Source: Bryobacteraceae bacterium (GTDB taxonomy: Bacteria > Acidobacteriota > Terriglobia > Bryobacterales > Bryobacteraceae). From it: a stretch of DNA of 22,529 nucleotides. The notes beneath the pieces were generated by a model, which worked only from the letters and a program-made list of their open reading frames with translations, did no database searches and was not told the origin of the DNA. The stretch spans positions 1 to 22,529 of the forward strand of contig JASHWA010000372.1 of assembly GCA_030044325.1 (NCBI GenBank), given 5' to 3'. Of this stretch, positions 1 through 6,883 are shown piece by piece. The position numbers and the translations under genes are program-made. Each line of letters starts with the position of its first letter. The first letter of the stretch is position 1.

Positions 1-1
1 C

Positions 2-196
2 TGCTACACGACGGCATCGCCGGCCGCGCAGTCCCCGTTCGTTTACGCCGGCGAGGCGCAGGCTTACACGCCCTGCACCGGACAGTGCACGGTGCAGATC
101 CCCGCGCTTCCCGGACGGGTTCTGTACTACCAGGTGCAGCGCCAGAACGGCACGACCTCCGTAAGCAGCGGGATCAGCGTCGTTGCCGTGCCCTAG
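2..196 (+). CDS. C-terminal end of a probable exported protein (partial)
   Basis: An open frame enters from the left edge and stops at TAG 194-196, giving 64 residues. The sequence is rich in Thr, Ser, Gln, Val and Tyr, with a CTGQC motif followed by a beta-rich stretch ending in SVVAVP. This looks like the last strand-rich module (Ig-like or fibronectin-III-like) of an extracellular protein. The Cys pair in CTGQC could form a disulfide, which fits an exported location. No start, signal peptide or catalytic part is visible, so the function of the whole protein cannot be told. Reading this frame as real rests on its even, protein-like composition and a clean stop; the overlapping frame from 85 to 306 has the Arg-rich composition of a shadow. 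Confidence 0.6.
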   Translation, partial: CYTTASPAAQSPFVYAGEAQAYTPCTGQCTVQIPALPGRVLYYQVQRQNGTTSVSSGISVVAVP

Positions 197-230
197 AGGC
201 TCCCAGCCCGCGCGACGACGGGCATGCGGA

Positions 231-260
231 CGAACGATTTCGAGCGTCTCAAATCGTTTG
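231..260. terminator. Inverted repeat after the partial gene, possible terminator
   Basis: Arms 233-240 (AACGATTT) and 251-258 (AAATCGTT) match perfectly around a 10-nt loop, and one wobble plus one C-G pair extends the stem to 231-260. It begins 34 nt after the TAG of the upstream gene. It is AT-rich and lacks a following T-run, so as an intrinsic terminator it is weak. It could equally be an operator for the downstream methyltransferase gene. Confidence 0.3.
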
Positions 261-338
261 CGGTAGACTTGATCTGAGGAAAGCGAGCGTCCTGAATTCC
301 GCCTAACCGGGCCATGCGATCCTCGGCCCTGACGATCT

Positions 339-1199
339 ATGCACACCAATTCAGAAGCCAGTCACGCGGAGGATGTCGCCGCTGGCAGGCGGTTCAAGTT
401 TGGTGAAAACTGGTCCCGCTTTCTCGGGGTTTTGAACGAAGAACGCATCCGCGCGGCTGAAAAGTCGCTGATGGGGATGCTCGAAACGCAGCTCGCGGGG
501 GTCTCGTTTCTCGACATTGGCTCGGGCAGCGGCTTATTCAGTCTGGCGGCGCGACGGCTCGGCGCCAACGTGGTCTCTTTCGACTATGATCCCCAGTCCG
601 TTGCCTGTACGGCCGAACTCAAGAGGCGTTATTTCCCGGAAGATCCCGCGTGGGTCGTGCGGGAGGGATCGGTGCTCGATAGCGAATTCGTCGGTTCCCT
701 GGGCCGCTTCGACATCGTGTACTCCTGGGGCGTGCTTCACCACACCGGACAGATGTGGAAGGCCCTGGAACAGGCCGGGGAACGTGTGAATCCGGGCGGA
801 ATCCTGTTCGTCGCGATCTACAACGATCAGGGTAAGGCCAGCGTTCGCTGGACAAAGATCAAACGGTTTTACAACGCGTCCTCGCGCCCGATTCAGCTTA
901 TGACCGCGGCCGCGGTGTGCGTCTACCATTGGTGGCGGCGGTGGCTAAAGGACCTGCTTCGCTTGCAGCCGTTCAAGACCTGGCGTGAGACGGGACGCGC
1001 GCGAGGTATGTCCGCGTGGTATGACGTTGTCGACTGGGTTGGGGGCTATCCATTCGAGGTTGCACGTCCGGAAGAGATCGTCGGGTTCTTCAAGAAGCGG
1101 GGTTTCACCCAACGGAAGGCACGTACGGAAGGCGGCGGGCTTGGGTGCAACGAGTTTGTCCTTCTCAAAGGCGACGCGCCAGGCTCGGTAGTGCGCTAA
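339..1199 (+). CDS. Class I SAM-dependent methyltransferase
   Basis: The protein of 286 residues carries a Rossmann-type SAM-binding core. Motif I is LDIGSGSGL at residues 58-66, the acidic ribose-binding end of strand 2 is FDYD at 81-84, and DIVYSWGVLHH at 125-135 is the motif IV/post region. NPGG near 151 is typical of the family. The C-terminal part contains YDVVDWVGGYPFE and later GGLGCNEFV, a combination I recognise from UbiG-like methyltransferases often found near polysaccharide or glycosyltransferase genes. The substrate is unknown. No clear Shine-Dalgarno precedes the ATG. The stop codon lies inside a perfect inverted repeat (1187-1217). It is a cytosolic enzyme, without signal peptide or membrane helix. 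The family call is secure; the role is not. Confidence 0.88.
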   Translation: MHTNSEASHAEDVAAGRRFKFGENWSRFLGVLNEERIRAAEKSLMGMLETQLAGVSFLDIGSGSGLFSLAARRLGANVVSFDYDPQSVACTAELKRRYFPEDPAWVVREGSVLDSEFVGSLGRFDIVYSWGVLHHTGQMWKALEQAGERVNPGGILFVAIYNDQGKASVRWTKIKRFYNASSRPIQLMTAAAVCVYHWWRRWLKDLLRLQPFKTWRETGRARGMSAWYDVVDWVGGYPFEVARPEEIVGFFKKRGFTQRKARTEGGGLGCNEFVLLKGDAPGSVVR

Positions 1200-1217
1200 A
1201 ACTTTTCGCGCACTACC
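1187..1217. terminator. Perfect 10-bp inverted repeat spanning the methyltransferase stop codon
   Basis: Arms 1187-1196 (GGTAGTGCGC) and 1208-1217 (GCGCACTACC) are exactly complementary, with an 11-nt loop that begins with the TAA stop. No T-run follows, but the hairpin is GC-rich and separates the methyltransferase from the next promoter, whose -35 starts at 1224. It may end transcription with help from Rho, or serve as a binding site upstream of the zinc-ribbon gene. Confidence 0.45.
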
Positions 1218-1223
1218 TGGGGC

Positions 1224-1251
1224 TTGACAATGCGCGCGCCTTCCTTAGAAT
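1224..1251 (+). promoter_or_regulatory. Sigma-70-type promoter of the zinc-ribbon gene
   Basis: A perfect -35 box TTGACA at 1224-1229 and a -10 box TAGAAT at 1246-1251 are separated by 16 bp. Transcription should start near 1258, giving a leader of about 14 nt before the ATG at 1272. It is one of the best matches to the consensus in the window. Confidence 0.7.
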
Positions 1252-1271
1252 AGGGATAATCTGCGTCTATT

Positions 1272-1433
1272 ATGCCGGGCTGTGAGCACAAGCGCACGGA
1301 ATTTCTGATGCGCCGGGACGGGGTCGACTACCTGCGATGCCAGGATTGCGATCAGGTTTTCGAAGCTGAAGATCTGGAGCAGGTCCCTGTGTACGACGAA
1401 GAAGAAGAGCCTCGCCGCAAGCGCGCTTCCTGA
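1272..1433 (+). CDS. Small zinc-ribbon-like protein (53 aa)
   Basis: This frame from ATG 1272 to TGA 1431-1433 encodes 53 residues. A CEH(x)15-type pair near the N-terminus (C4, H6) and CQDC at 23-26 could bind one zinc ion, and the phrase YLRCQDCDQVFEAED resembles the second half of a treble-clef or rubredoxin-like ribbon. The C-terminal third is strongly acidic (four consecutive Glu) and then basic (RRKRAS). A consensus promoter lies directly upstream, and a perfect inverted repeat lies before that, so the gene is probably expressed on its own. It ends 7 nt before the stop of the convergent PHP gene. The function is unknown; proteins of this shape may bind nucleic acid or other proteins. 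Confidence that it is a gene rests on promoter, Cys spacing and composition. Confidence 0.65.
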   Translation: MPGCEHKRTEFLMRRDGVDYLRCQDCDQVFEAEDLEQVPVYDEEEEPRRKRAS

Positions 1434-1439
1434 GCGAAA

Positions 1440-2300
1440 CTACGCCTCTTCGATGCTCAGGCTCGGGACCGGCGTCCACAAACGCTCCACACGCCTGCTC
1501 CACTTCTGCGCGAACCACAGCTCCAGCGCGTAATTCACGCCCGTGATCGCCGGAACCAGCGCGAACAGCGGAGCGAGCAGAGCTGCACCGCGATGCTCGC
1601 GCACCAGTTCCGCGCCGATCTCGAAGATCGCACGCGTGAGCTTCAGATAATCGCCCGATTCTCCCGTGACCAGGCTTTTCGACTGGCGCAGCCCGGCCAG
1701 AAACTCCCGTGCGTTGCGCGCTCCGGGGACCTGCGTGTACGTCCGGCCGAGCGATTGAAGCGTATGCGCGTCGCTCCCGCCAACCGCGATTTTTCCCGCC
1801 CGCGCGGCGAACGCCGCCGCTCCCCGATTCGCGCATTCGAGCATCTGCCCGTTCCGCGTTTCGACCGCCGGAAATCGGCTGAGGAACTCCTCGAAATCGG
1901 CGTCCTTGCGCGCGCCCGTGAGTCCCGAAAAAACGTGGTTGACGCTGAACAGCAGCTCCTGCTCATCGAGATAGGCGAGCAGCGCAGCCATGTCCTCGGC
2001 GCGGCGCTGAAGCTCGCCGTGATGCCGCTCCTCGATGCCGTAAACGCCCATGTGCAGATATGTTCCGCTGGAGGTGCGGCAGCTCACCTCTTCGCTCAGG
2101 AAAAAATCGGCGTGGCGGCGCAGGGGCTCGACGGACCCGATCGAATCGTGATCGGTCACCGTCACCAGGTCCATGCCCCGGCGCTTCAACAGCGCGTAAA
2201 CCTGGTGCGGATCGTTGTAGCTTTCGCGGCAGATCCGGTTGAGCAGAGGTACTGTGCACATGCCGGAGTGAACGGTGTGGACGTGCAAGTCGCACTTCAT
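1440..2300 (-). CDS. PHP-domain metal-dependent phosphoesterase
   Basis: The protein of 286 residues begins MKCDLHVHT, the hallmark first motif of the PHP family (HxH at H6 and H8). Further metal ligands follow in order: TDHDS with D50-H51, E71, H83, H122 in VNHVFSG and GGSDAH with D177 and H179. PHP enzymes of this length cleave phosphoester or nucleotide substrates using two or three metal ions; the substrate here is unknown. The C-terminal 60 residues contain a hydrophobic stretch (ALLAPLFALVPAITG), which may contact the membrane. The frame is open much further upstream, but the motif fixes the start at ATG 2300, with AGGGG just before it. It lies 41 nt downstream of the acyltransferase in the same direction, so the two are probably co-transcribed, which may point to lipid or phospholipid metabolism. 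Confidence 0.87.
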   Translation of the reverse strand: MKCDLHVHTVHSGMCTVPLLNRICRESYNDPHQVYALLKRRGMDLVTVTDHDSIGSVEPLRRHADFFLSEEVSCRTSSGTYLHMGVYGIEERHHGELQRRAEDMAALLAYLDEQELLFSVNHVFSGLTGARKDADFEEFLSRFPAVETRNGQMLECANRGAAAFAARAGKIAVGGSDAHTLQSLGRTYTQVPGARNAREFLAGLRQSKSLVTGESGDYLKLTRAIFEIGAELVREHRGAALLAPLFALVPAITGVNYALELWFAQKWSRRVERLWTPVPSLSIEEA

Positions 2301-2304
2301 GCCC

Positions 2305-2361
2305 CTGTATAACAATGCTTTGTTACAGTTGGGAGTATTTGTCAAAAAACATTTGTTACAG
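2305..2361 (-). repeat. Intercistronic hairpin and repeated TTTGTTACAG motif
   Basis: Plus-strand TTTGTTACAG occurs at 2319-2328 and again at 2352-2361, exactly 33 bp apart. A third, inverted and imperfect copy (CTGTATAACAA, 2305-2315) pairs with the first. In the minus-strand mRNA this gives a hairpin of about 24 nt ending right before the AGGGG and start codon of the PHP gene. The AT-rich patch stands out from its GC-rich surroundings. It may tune translation of the PHP gene or be a processing site. The outer copy lies inside the last codons of the acyltransferase gene. Confidence 0.45.
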
Positions 2362-4093
2362 AATGTGTTTTTGGCTGCGCAGAGTAGGTTCGAAACGCTT
2401 CCGCGCCCGATTTTCCCAGGTAGCGCTCGAGCAGGTTGCGATCCAGACGCGAAAGATCGACTACCACCAGGCCGTCGACCACATCGGAAAAATCTGCGTC
2501 CACGTTGAAGGCGAGCACCTGCGCTCCGATATTGAGATATTGCCGCACCAGCACCGGAACGCCCTTGCCGTCGCGCTCGACGTCCGCGACGATCTCGGAA
2601 AGTTCCTCCACGCTTTCGACCAGCGACCCGAGCAGTTGCGTGTTGCACGTGCGCAGACGGCCCATGCGCGGCCGCCGCCGGGGTTCCACCAGCGCGGCCA
2701 GCTCGCGGTTGCCGCAGTGCGATTCGAGAAACGAGACCATCAGGTCGCGCGACGCCGGATTGTATTCGCGGCTGATGCTGACCGGGCCGAACAGCACTCG
2801 GTAGCGCGGATTCCGCGCGACATATCGCCCGATCCCTTTCCACAGCAGCAGCAGCGCGATCGAGTTCTTCTGATATTCCGGCCGCACGAACGACCGCCCG
2901 AGTTCGAGCGCCGGATGGAACTTCTCCAGCAACCCGGCCCGGAAACGAAACAGAGTGCTGGTGTAAAGCTCCTGCCGCGCGCGCACGGAATCCGTGCCGA
3001 TCATCCGGTAGGCTCCGGCGACCTCGTCCGTTTTCGAATTCCAGATCCATAAATGCCGGTAACTCGCATCGAACCGATCGAGATCGAGCGAGCGTCCGGT
3101 GCCTTCCCCCGCCTTGCGAAACGAAATCTCACGCAGCCGGCCGATTTCGCGCAGCACGTTGGGAATCGCCTGCGCCGGCGCGCAAAAAACCGAATAATCG
3201 CCGCTTTGAATCAGCAGATTTTCCCCGCCGAGCGCGGCGATCTCGGAGCGCATGGCGAGCGCATCGGCCGCACCTGCGATGCGTTCCCGGCGTGGTGCGA
3301 ATCGCCAGGATTTCGCGGCGCCGCGCGCTTGCAGGATATGTGTCCGATGCCGCAGATAGGCCGTCGCTTGTCGCTCGCTTCCGAGATGCGCGAAGCGATC
3401 CGCGGGGATTTCGCGTCCGATCGAGACACGAATCGTCCGCCCGCGCTTGTTTAACAGCTCGCGGGGCAGAAGCGCCGTGCGAAGCCCCGGATGGATCAGG
3501 CCGGCGACGTGGAATCCGGGTCCGTTGGCGCCGTGAAAGTAGGCCGGAAGCGTGGAGGCGCCGGAAAGCTGGATCAAGCGCGCCACGTTTTCGTTCCAGT
3601 CCGGGTCGGCGATCTGAAATGGATGAAGCTGAAGCGAGGACACCTCGCCCGCGGGAAAGGTGATCAGCACGCCGCCGCTGCGGAGCCAATCGAGCGCGGC
3701 GCGCAGCGATCGCCAGTTGGCGCGCACCGCTCCGCCGAACGGATCGACGGCGATCATGTAATCGCCCAGCGCGGGAACCGAGGCGAGCAGCGAATTCGCC
3801 AGAATCTTGAAATCCGCGCGCACGCGCGCCGCCAGCGCGCCCAGGATCGCGCCTTCCACCAGCCCGAACGGATGGTTCGCGACCACCACCACCGCGCCGG
3901 TTTTGGGAATCCGGGCGATATCGCCGGGCTCGCATTCGTAACCGACGTTCATCGTGTCGAGAAAATTCGCGAAGACCTTCCCACCCGGCGACCTTTGGCC
4001 GGCCGCGGCCATCCAGGCCTGCTCAAGCTGATCGGGAAGCAGAAAATTTTCGATCAGCCGCACCGCGGGACCGGCCGGGCTGCGCTGTAACAC
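2342..4093 (-). CDS. Two-domain lipid acyltransferase (PlsC-like plus GNAT-like), likely frameshifted at its 5' end
   Basis: The frame encodes 583 residues. The N-terminal half is a lysophospholipid-acyltransferase-like domain: NHPFGLVEG around H74 corresponds to the NHPFG catalytic motif of the hemolysin/OlsF-like branch, and TFPAGEVS at 145-152 matches the second conserved block. The C-terminal half (about 295-470) is a GNAT-type acyltransferase, with LELGRSFVRPEYQ and LFGPVSISREYNP as in ornithine-lipid N-acyltransferases. This layout recalls OlsF, which performs both acylations of ornithine lipid; that role is an inference. The open frame begins at a GTG (4091-4093) without a good ribosome site. 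An ATG at 4122-4124 preceded by GGGAGG lies in another frame. Removing one base from the T-run (4110-4113) joins it in frame and adds ten sensible residues, MNWSFDAARN. The gene is probably the first of an operon with the PHP gene. Confidence 0.85.
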   Translation of the reverse strand: MLQRSPAGPAVRLIENFLLPDQLEQAWMAAAGQRSPGGKVFANFLDTMNVGYECEPGDIARIPKTGAVVVVANHPFGLVEGAILGALAARVRADFKILANSLLASVPALGDYMIAVDPFGGAVRANWRSLRAALDWLRSGGVLITFPAGEVSSLQLHPFQIADPDWNENVARLIQLSGASTLPAYFHGANGPGFHVAGLIHPGLRTALLPRELLNKRGRTIRVSIGREIPADRFAHLGSERQATAYLRHRTHILQARGAAKSWRFAPRRERIAGAADALAMRSEIAALGGENLLIQSGDYSVFCAPAQAIPNVLREIGRLREISFRKAGEGTGRSLDLDRFDASYRHLWIWNSKTDEVAGAYRMIGTDSVRARQELYTSTLFRFRAGLLEKFHPALELGRSFVRPEYQKNSIALLLLWKGIGRYVARNPRYRVLFGPVSISREYNPASRDLMVSFLESHCGNRELAALVEPRRRPRMGRLRTCNTQLLGSLVESVEELSEIVADVERDGKGVPVLVRQYLNIGAQVLAFNVDADFSDVVDGLVVVDLSRLDRNLLERYLGKSGAEAFRTYSAQPKTHSVTNVF

Positions 4094-4121
4094 GTTTCGC
4101 GCCGCATCGAAAACTCCAGTT

Positions 4122-4134
4122 CATGTTTCCTCCC
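4122..4134 (-). promoter_or_regulatory. Strong ribosome site and ATG, probable true start of the acyltransferase
   Basis: On the minus strand GGGAGG (4129-4134) is followed after AAAC by ATG (4122-4124). This is among the best ribosome sites in the window, yet the frame it opens is not the acyltransferase frame. A single-base change in the T-run at 4110-4113 would restore it. Confidence 0.55.
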
Positions 4135-4193
4135 GATTGCAGAATAGGGAAGAAAGATGAAAGATGGATGTCGGCTAGGTGAGCAAGCGTTGA

Positions 4194-4715
4194 CTACCAG
4201 CCATTGCGCTCCCTCAGCCGCGTGATATGAGCCGTGTGATGCTTCCCGTGCCAGGCGTACAGGGCCAGATTCGATTCAAGCTTCACCAACCCGGTTTCGG
4301 GATGACGGAACGCGCGCGACCACGCGGCCTCCTCCATCGACCGCATCAGCCGGACCCAGCGCTCGTGCAGCGCATCGAGCATTGCCAGCGAAACTTCCAC
4401 CGGCGTTTCCGCGCTGTCGGCGAGCCTCGCCCACGCAGCCTCGTCGTATGGCTTGATGGCCGGCTCATCTTCGGTCAGAGCGAGCTTGAACCGCACGTAC
4501 GAATTCATATGGCTGTCCGGAACGTGATGGATCACCTGCCTTACGGTCCATCCGCCGTCGCGGTACGGCGTGTCGAGCTGCCCGGCATTCAATCCGGCGA
4601 TCGCCGCCCGCAAATTCGCCGGCGCCCGCTCGATTTCCGCGATCCATTGGCGCCGCTGATGCGCGGTCACCTGCTGCGGGAACGAAAATTTCCCGAGAGG
4701 ATATCGAAGGTCCAT
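4194..4715 (-). CDS. DinB/YfiT-like putative metal-dependent hydrolase or bacillithiol transferase
   Basis: The protein of 173 residues from ATG 4715 starts MDLRYPLGKF, which aligns with the start of Bacillus subtilis YfiT. An in-frame ATG eight codons upstream (4739) is less likely. Conserved blocks are YRDGGWTVRQVIHHVPDSHMN (residues 51-71), followed by a stretch including IKPYDEAAW, and WHGKHHTAHI (155-164). The metal site of the family is formed by a His of the HH pair at 63-64 and by H159 and H163 of HxxxH. YfiT-like DinB proteins are four-helix bundles, and several act as thiol S-transferases, with bacillithiol in the BstA group. The exact thiol used here cannot be told from the sequence. 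It is cytosolic and stands alone, with about 100 bp to the acyltransferase and a divergent truB on the other side. Confidence 0.87.
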   Translation of the reverse strand: MDLRYPLGKFSFPQQVTAHQRRQWIAEIERAPANLRAAIAGLNAGQLDTPYRDGGWTVRQVIHHVPDSHMNSYVRFKLALTEDEPAIKPYDEAAWARLADSAETPVEVSLAMLDALHERWVRLMRSMEEAAWSRAFRHPETGLVKLESNLALYAWHGKHHTAHITRLRERNGW

Positions 4716-4850
4716 ACGATCCAGCTTACCCGGGACCATATCTGTCGCACATCAAACCGCCCGAGTGACTGAGACGCGACAGTCATGGAGCGCGTTCGGG
4801 GTCCATGCCCTACGGCGCCGTCTCGGTTCACGATCAGCTAGCTTATATAA

Positions 4851-5732
4851 ATGGACGGCGTGATCGTTGTCGATAAACCGCGCGACTGGACCTCGCACGA
4901 CGTCGTCAACAAGGTGCGCCGGCTCGCCGGCACGCGCAAGGTGGGGCATCTCGGCACGCTCGACCCGGTGGCGACGGGTGTGCTTCCGCTGGTCATCGGC
5001 CGGGCTACCCGGCTCGCGCAGTTTTACACACGCAACGACAAGATTTATGAAGGCGTCATTCATTTCGGCTACTCCACCAACACCTATGACGCCGAAGGTG
5101 AGCCCGTTTCGCCCGACATTCCCGTGACGCTCGACCGCGCCCGGCTCGATCCGATTTTGGATGCGTTTCGCGGCGAGTTTTCGCAGACTCCGCCGCCCGT
5201 TTCGGCGAAGAAAATCGCGGGCAGGCCCGCTTACGAGCTCGCGCGAAAAAACCAGCCGGTGGAACTCGCGCCCATCCGTGTCCACGTGTACTCGCTCGAG
5301 GTGTTGGGCGTAGAAGGCAATGAAGCGACAGTGCGAGTGCATTGCTCGGCCGGAACGTATCTGCGCAGCATCGCGCACGATGCCGGCCAGGCGCTGGGCT
5401 GCGGCGCGTTCTTGAAATCGCTGCGGCGAACCGCTTCGGGCGATTTCAGGATCGAGGACGCGCGCACGCTCGAGCAGCTCGCCGAACTCGCCGAACAGGG
5501 GCGCATCGCCGAGGCGCTGATTCCGGCCGCGCAGCTTCTCCCTGAATTTCCCATGGAGATGGTTGATTCCATCACCGCAGGGCAGATCCGCAATGGACGC
5601 GATTTCCGCATTTCTCCGTTTCAGGCGCGCAAGGGCGCGCGCTACGTGAAAGCCGTCACCGCGCACGGCGAACTGGTCGCGATCGGCGAAGCGCGGCTGC
5701 CGCATTTGTATCATCCGGTGCTGGTGTTGTAG
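4851..5732 (+). CDS. truB: tRNA pseudouridine(55) synthase TruB
   Basis: This 293-residue protein makes pseudouridine at position 55 in the T-loop of tRNAs. The catalytic motif GHLGTLDPVATG contains the nucleophile D38. Other family marks are VDKPRDWTSHDVV at the start, KIAGRPAYELAR in the middle and VHCSAGTYLRSIAHD near 162. Length is normal for the short bacterial TruB with a small C-terminal PUA-like tail. In many bacteria truB follows rbfA in the nusA-infB operon; here the neighbours are unrelated, so it is a relocated single gene. No Shine-Dalgarno is seen: the ATG follows directly on TTATATAA. The start is nonetheless fixed by family alignment. Confidence 0.96.
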   Translation: MDGVIVVDKPRDWTSHDVVNKVRRLAGTRKVGHLGTLDPVATGVLPLVIGRATRLAQFYTRNDKIYEGVIHFGYSTNTYDAEGEPVSPDIPVTLDRARLDPILDAFRGEFSQTPPPVSAKKIAGRPAYELARKNQPVELAPIRVHVYSLEVLGVEGNEATVRVHCSAGTYLRSIAHDAGQALGCGAFLKSLRRTASGDFRIEDARTLEQLAELAEQGRIAEALIPAAQLLPEFPMEMVDSITAGQIRNGRDFRISPFQARKGARYVKAVTAHGELVAIGEARLPHLYHPVLVL

Positions 5733-5970
5733 GGATTTTGTAGCTTCCCGAAGATGCCGCGGCTTTCATCGCCCGACAGGCCCGGCCCATGAGAGTCTGT
5801 GTGGAAACCCGCGCAAACCGCAGCCTCACGGCTGGCGGCTCTTCGACGTATCTCGCGATCTCAAGGTTTTACAGCCGCCTCGCGTCAGCGAGCGAGGGCG
5901 GGGACCAGTTCTTGTGGCGTAGGGCCAGACCCGCTTGCGCCCGCGCGCCGAAAGAGCGAGAACAAGAGGG
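5733..5970. other. Non-coding spacer between truB and the aldolase gene
   Basis: The 238 bp hold no convincing gene. Two small hairpins are present: CAGCC/GGCTG at 5821-5834 with a TCAC loop, and CTCGC/GCGAG at 5879-5892. Neither is followed by a T-run, so a termination role for truB is only possible. The last bases include AAGAGGG directly before the aldolase start codon. No clear promoter hexamers were found. Confidence 0.4.
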
Positions 5971-6744
5971 ATGAAACCGCTCATCGCTCTCGCGCTCATC
6001 GCCTCCTGCGCTCCCGCGCAAACCCGCATTTACAACACCGCGAAACAGAAACTCGCCGAGGGGAAATCGATCACCGGCGCTACGATTTATTCGCCCGATC
6101 CGAACATTTACTGCGCCATGGCGAACTCGGGTTACGATTTTCTGTGGATCGAGATGCAGCACAGCCCGCTCACCTATTCCGACGTTGCGCACATGATCTG
6201 GGCTTGCCGCGGAGCCTCGGCCGTCCCGTTCCTCCGTGTTCCCGATGCGACCGAAAGCGATATCCAGAAGGCCACAGACATCGGCGCGCTGGGGATTATC
6301 GTCCCCACCGTCGATACGGTCGAAAAAGCCGAAGCGGCCGTTCGCTGGGCTAAATATCCGCCCCAGGGACGCCGCAGCATGGGCAGCGGCCAGTATCGCG
6401 AGCTCTACGGCAACGACTACCGCCAGACCGTCAACGACAACATGATGGTGGTGATCATGATCGAAACCCCCGTCGGCGTCGACAACGCGGAAAAAATCGC
6501 GTCCGTTCCCGGTATCGACGTGATTTTCGCCGCCAGTACCGATCTCGGCAATTTTTCGGGCCATAAAATCGGCGACCCCGAATACGAAAAAATGGTCACG
6601 CGAATCCACGACGTGACGCTCGCGCACGGGATCAAGCTCGGCGGCCCGCAAATGTGGGGGAATCGTCCAGGGTTCAGCTTTTTTCAAGGGCCCGGCGAAA
6701 CCCAGCTGATCCGGCTGGGCGCCCAATCGAACCTCAAAAATTAA
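5971..6744 (+). CDS. Exported HpcH/HpaI aldolase family protein
   Basis: The 257-residue protein starts MKPLIALALIASCAPAQT, a short export signal; cleavage after APA at residue 16 fits, and IASC could alternatively be a lipobox. The remainder is a TIM-barrel class II aldolase of the HpcH/HpaI family, which makes or breaks pyruvate-aldehyde bonds with a divalent metal. Key residues keep near-canonical spacing: H64 (MQHSP), R89 (FLRVP), E165 (MIETPVGV) and D191 (STDLGN). VPTVDTVEKAEAA and KYPPQGRRSMG are also typical. An upstream ATG in frame (5935) would bury the signal peptide and is rejected; AAGAGGG precedes the chosen ATG. Well-studied family members are cytosolic, so an exported version is notable. 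The gene stands alone and meets the convergent GNAT gene across a shared terminator. Confidence 0.87.
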   Translation: MKPLIALALIASCAPAQTRIYNTAKQKLAEGKSITGATIYSPDPNIYCAMANSGYDFLWIEMQHSPLTYSDVAHMIWACRGASAVPFLRVPDATESDIQKATDIGALGIIVPTVDTVEKAEAAVRWAKYPPQGRRSMGSGQYRELYGNDYRQTVNDNMMVVIMIETPVGVDNAEKIASVPGIDVIFAASTDLGNFSGHKIGDPEYEKMVTRIHDVTLAHGIKLGGPQMWGNRPGFSFFQGPGETQLIRLGAQSNLKN

Positions 6745-6783
6745 AAACGGGCGCTCAGGACTGTTAGGTGAGGGAGCGCCCGT
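6735..6783 (-). terminator. Rho-independent terminator of the tandem GNAT gene
   Basis: Arms 6747-6756 (ACGGGCGCTC) and 6774-6783 (GAGCGCCCGT) are perfectly complementary, with a 17-nt loop. Read on the minus strand, the stem is followed by TTTTTAATTTTT (6736-6747), the classic U-tract. It therefore ends minus-strand transcription about 100 nt past the GNAT stop. The U-tract overlaps the last codons of the aldolase gene. In the plus direction the hairpin lacks a T-run. Confidence 0.75.
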
Positions 6784-6883
6784 CTCTCGTAACGGGGGAT
6801 TGTTGAAGTAACCCCAGTGTAATGGAAACGGCCAGTAACGCCCATACCGACAACACGGTATATCCGTCCGCCAAACGGCAGTA

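Noticed and set aside
85..306. Small plus-strand open frame at the left edge
   Set aside because: It is Arg-rich and out of frame with the better composed end of the surface protein that stops at 196.
2386..2396. GGTTCGAAACG, reminiscent of a tRNA T-loop
   Set aside because: It lies inside the acyltransferase coding region and no matching acceptor, D or anticodon arms surround it.
4813..4822. Ten-base palindrome ACGGCGCCGT upstream of truB
   Set aside because: Palindromes of this kind are common by chance in GC-rich DNA and no other copy or promoter element is attached.
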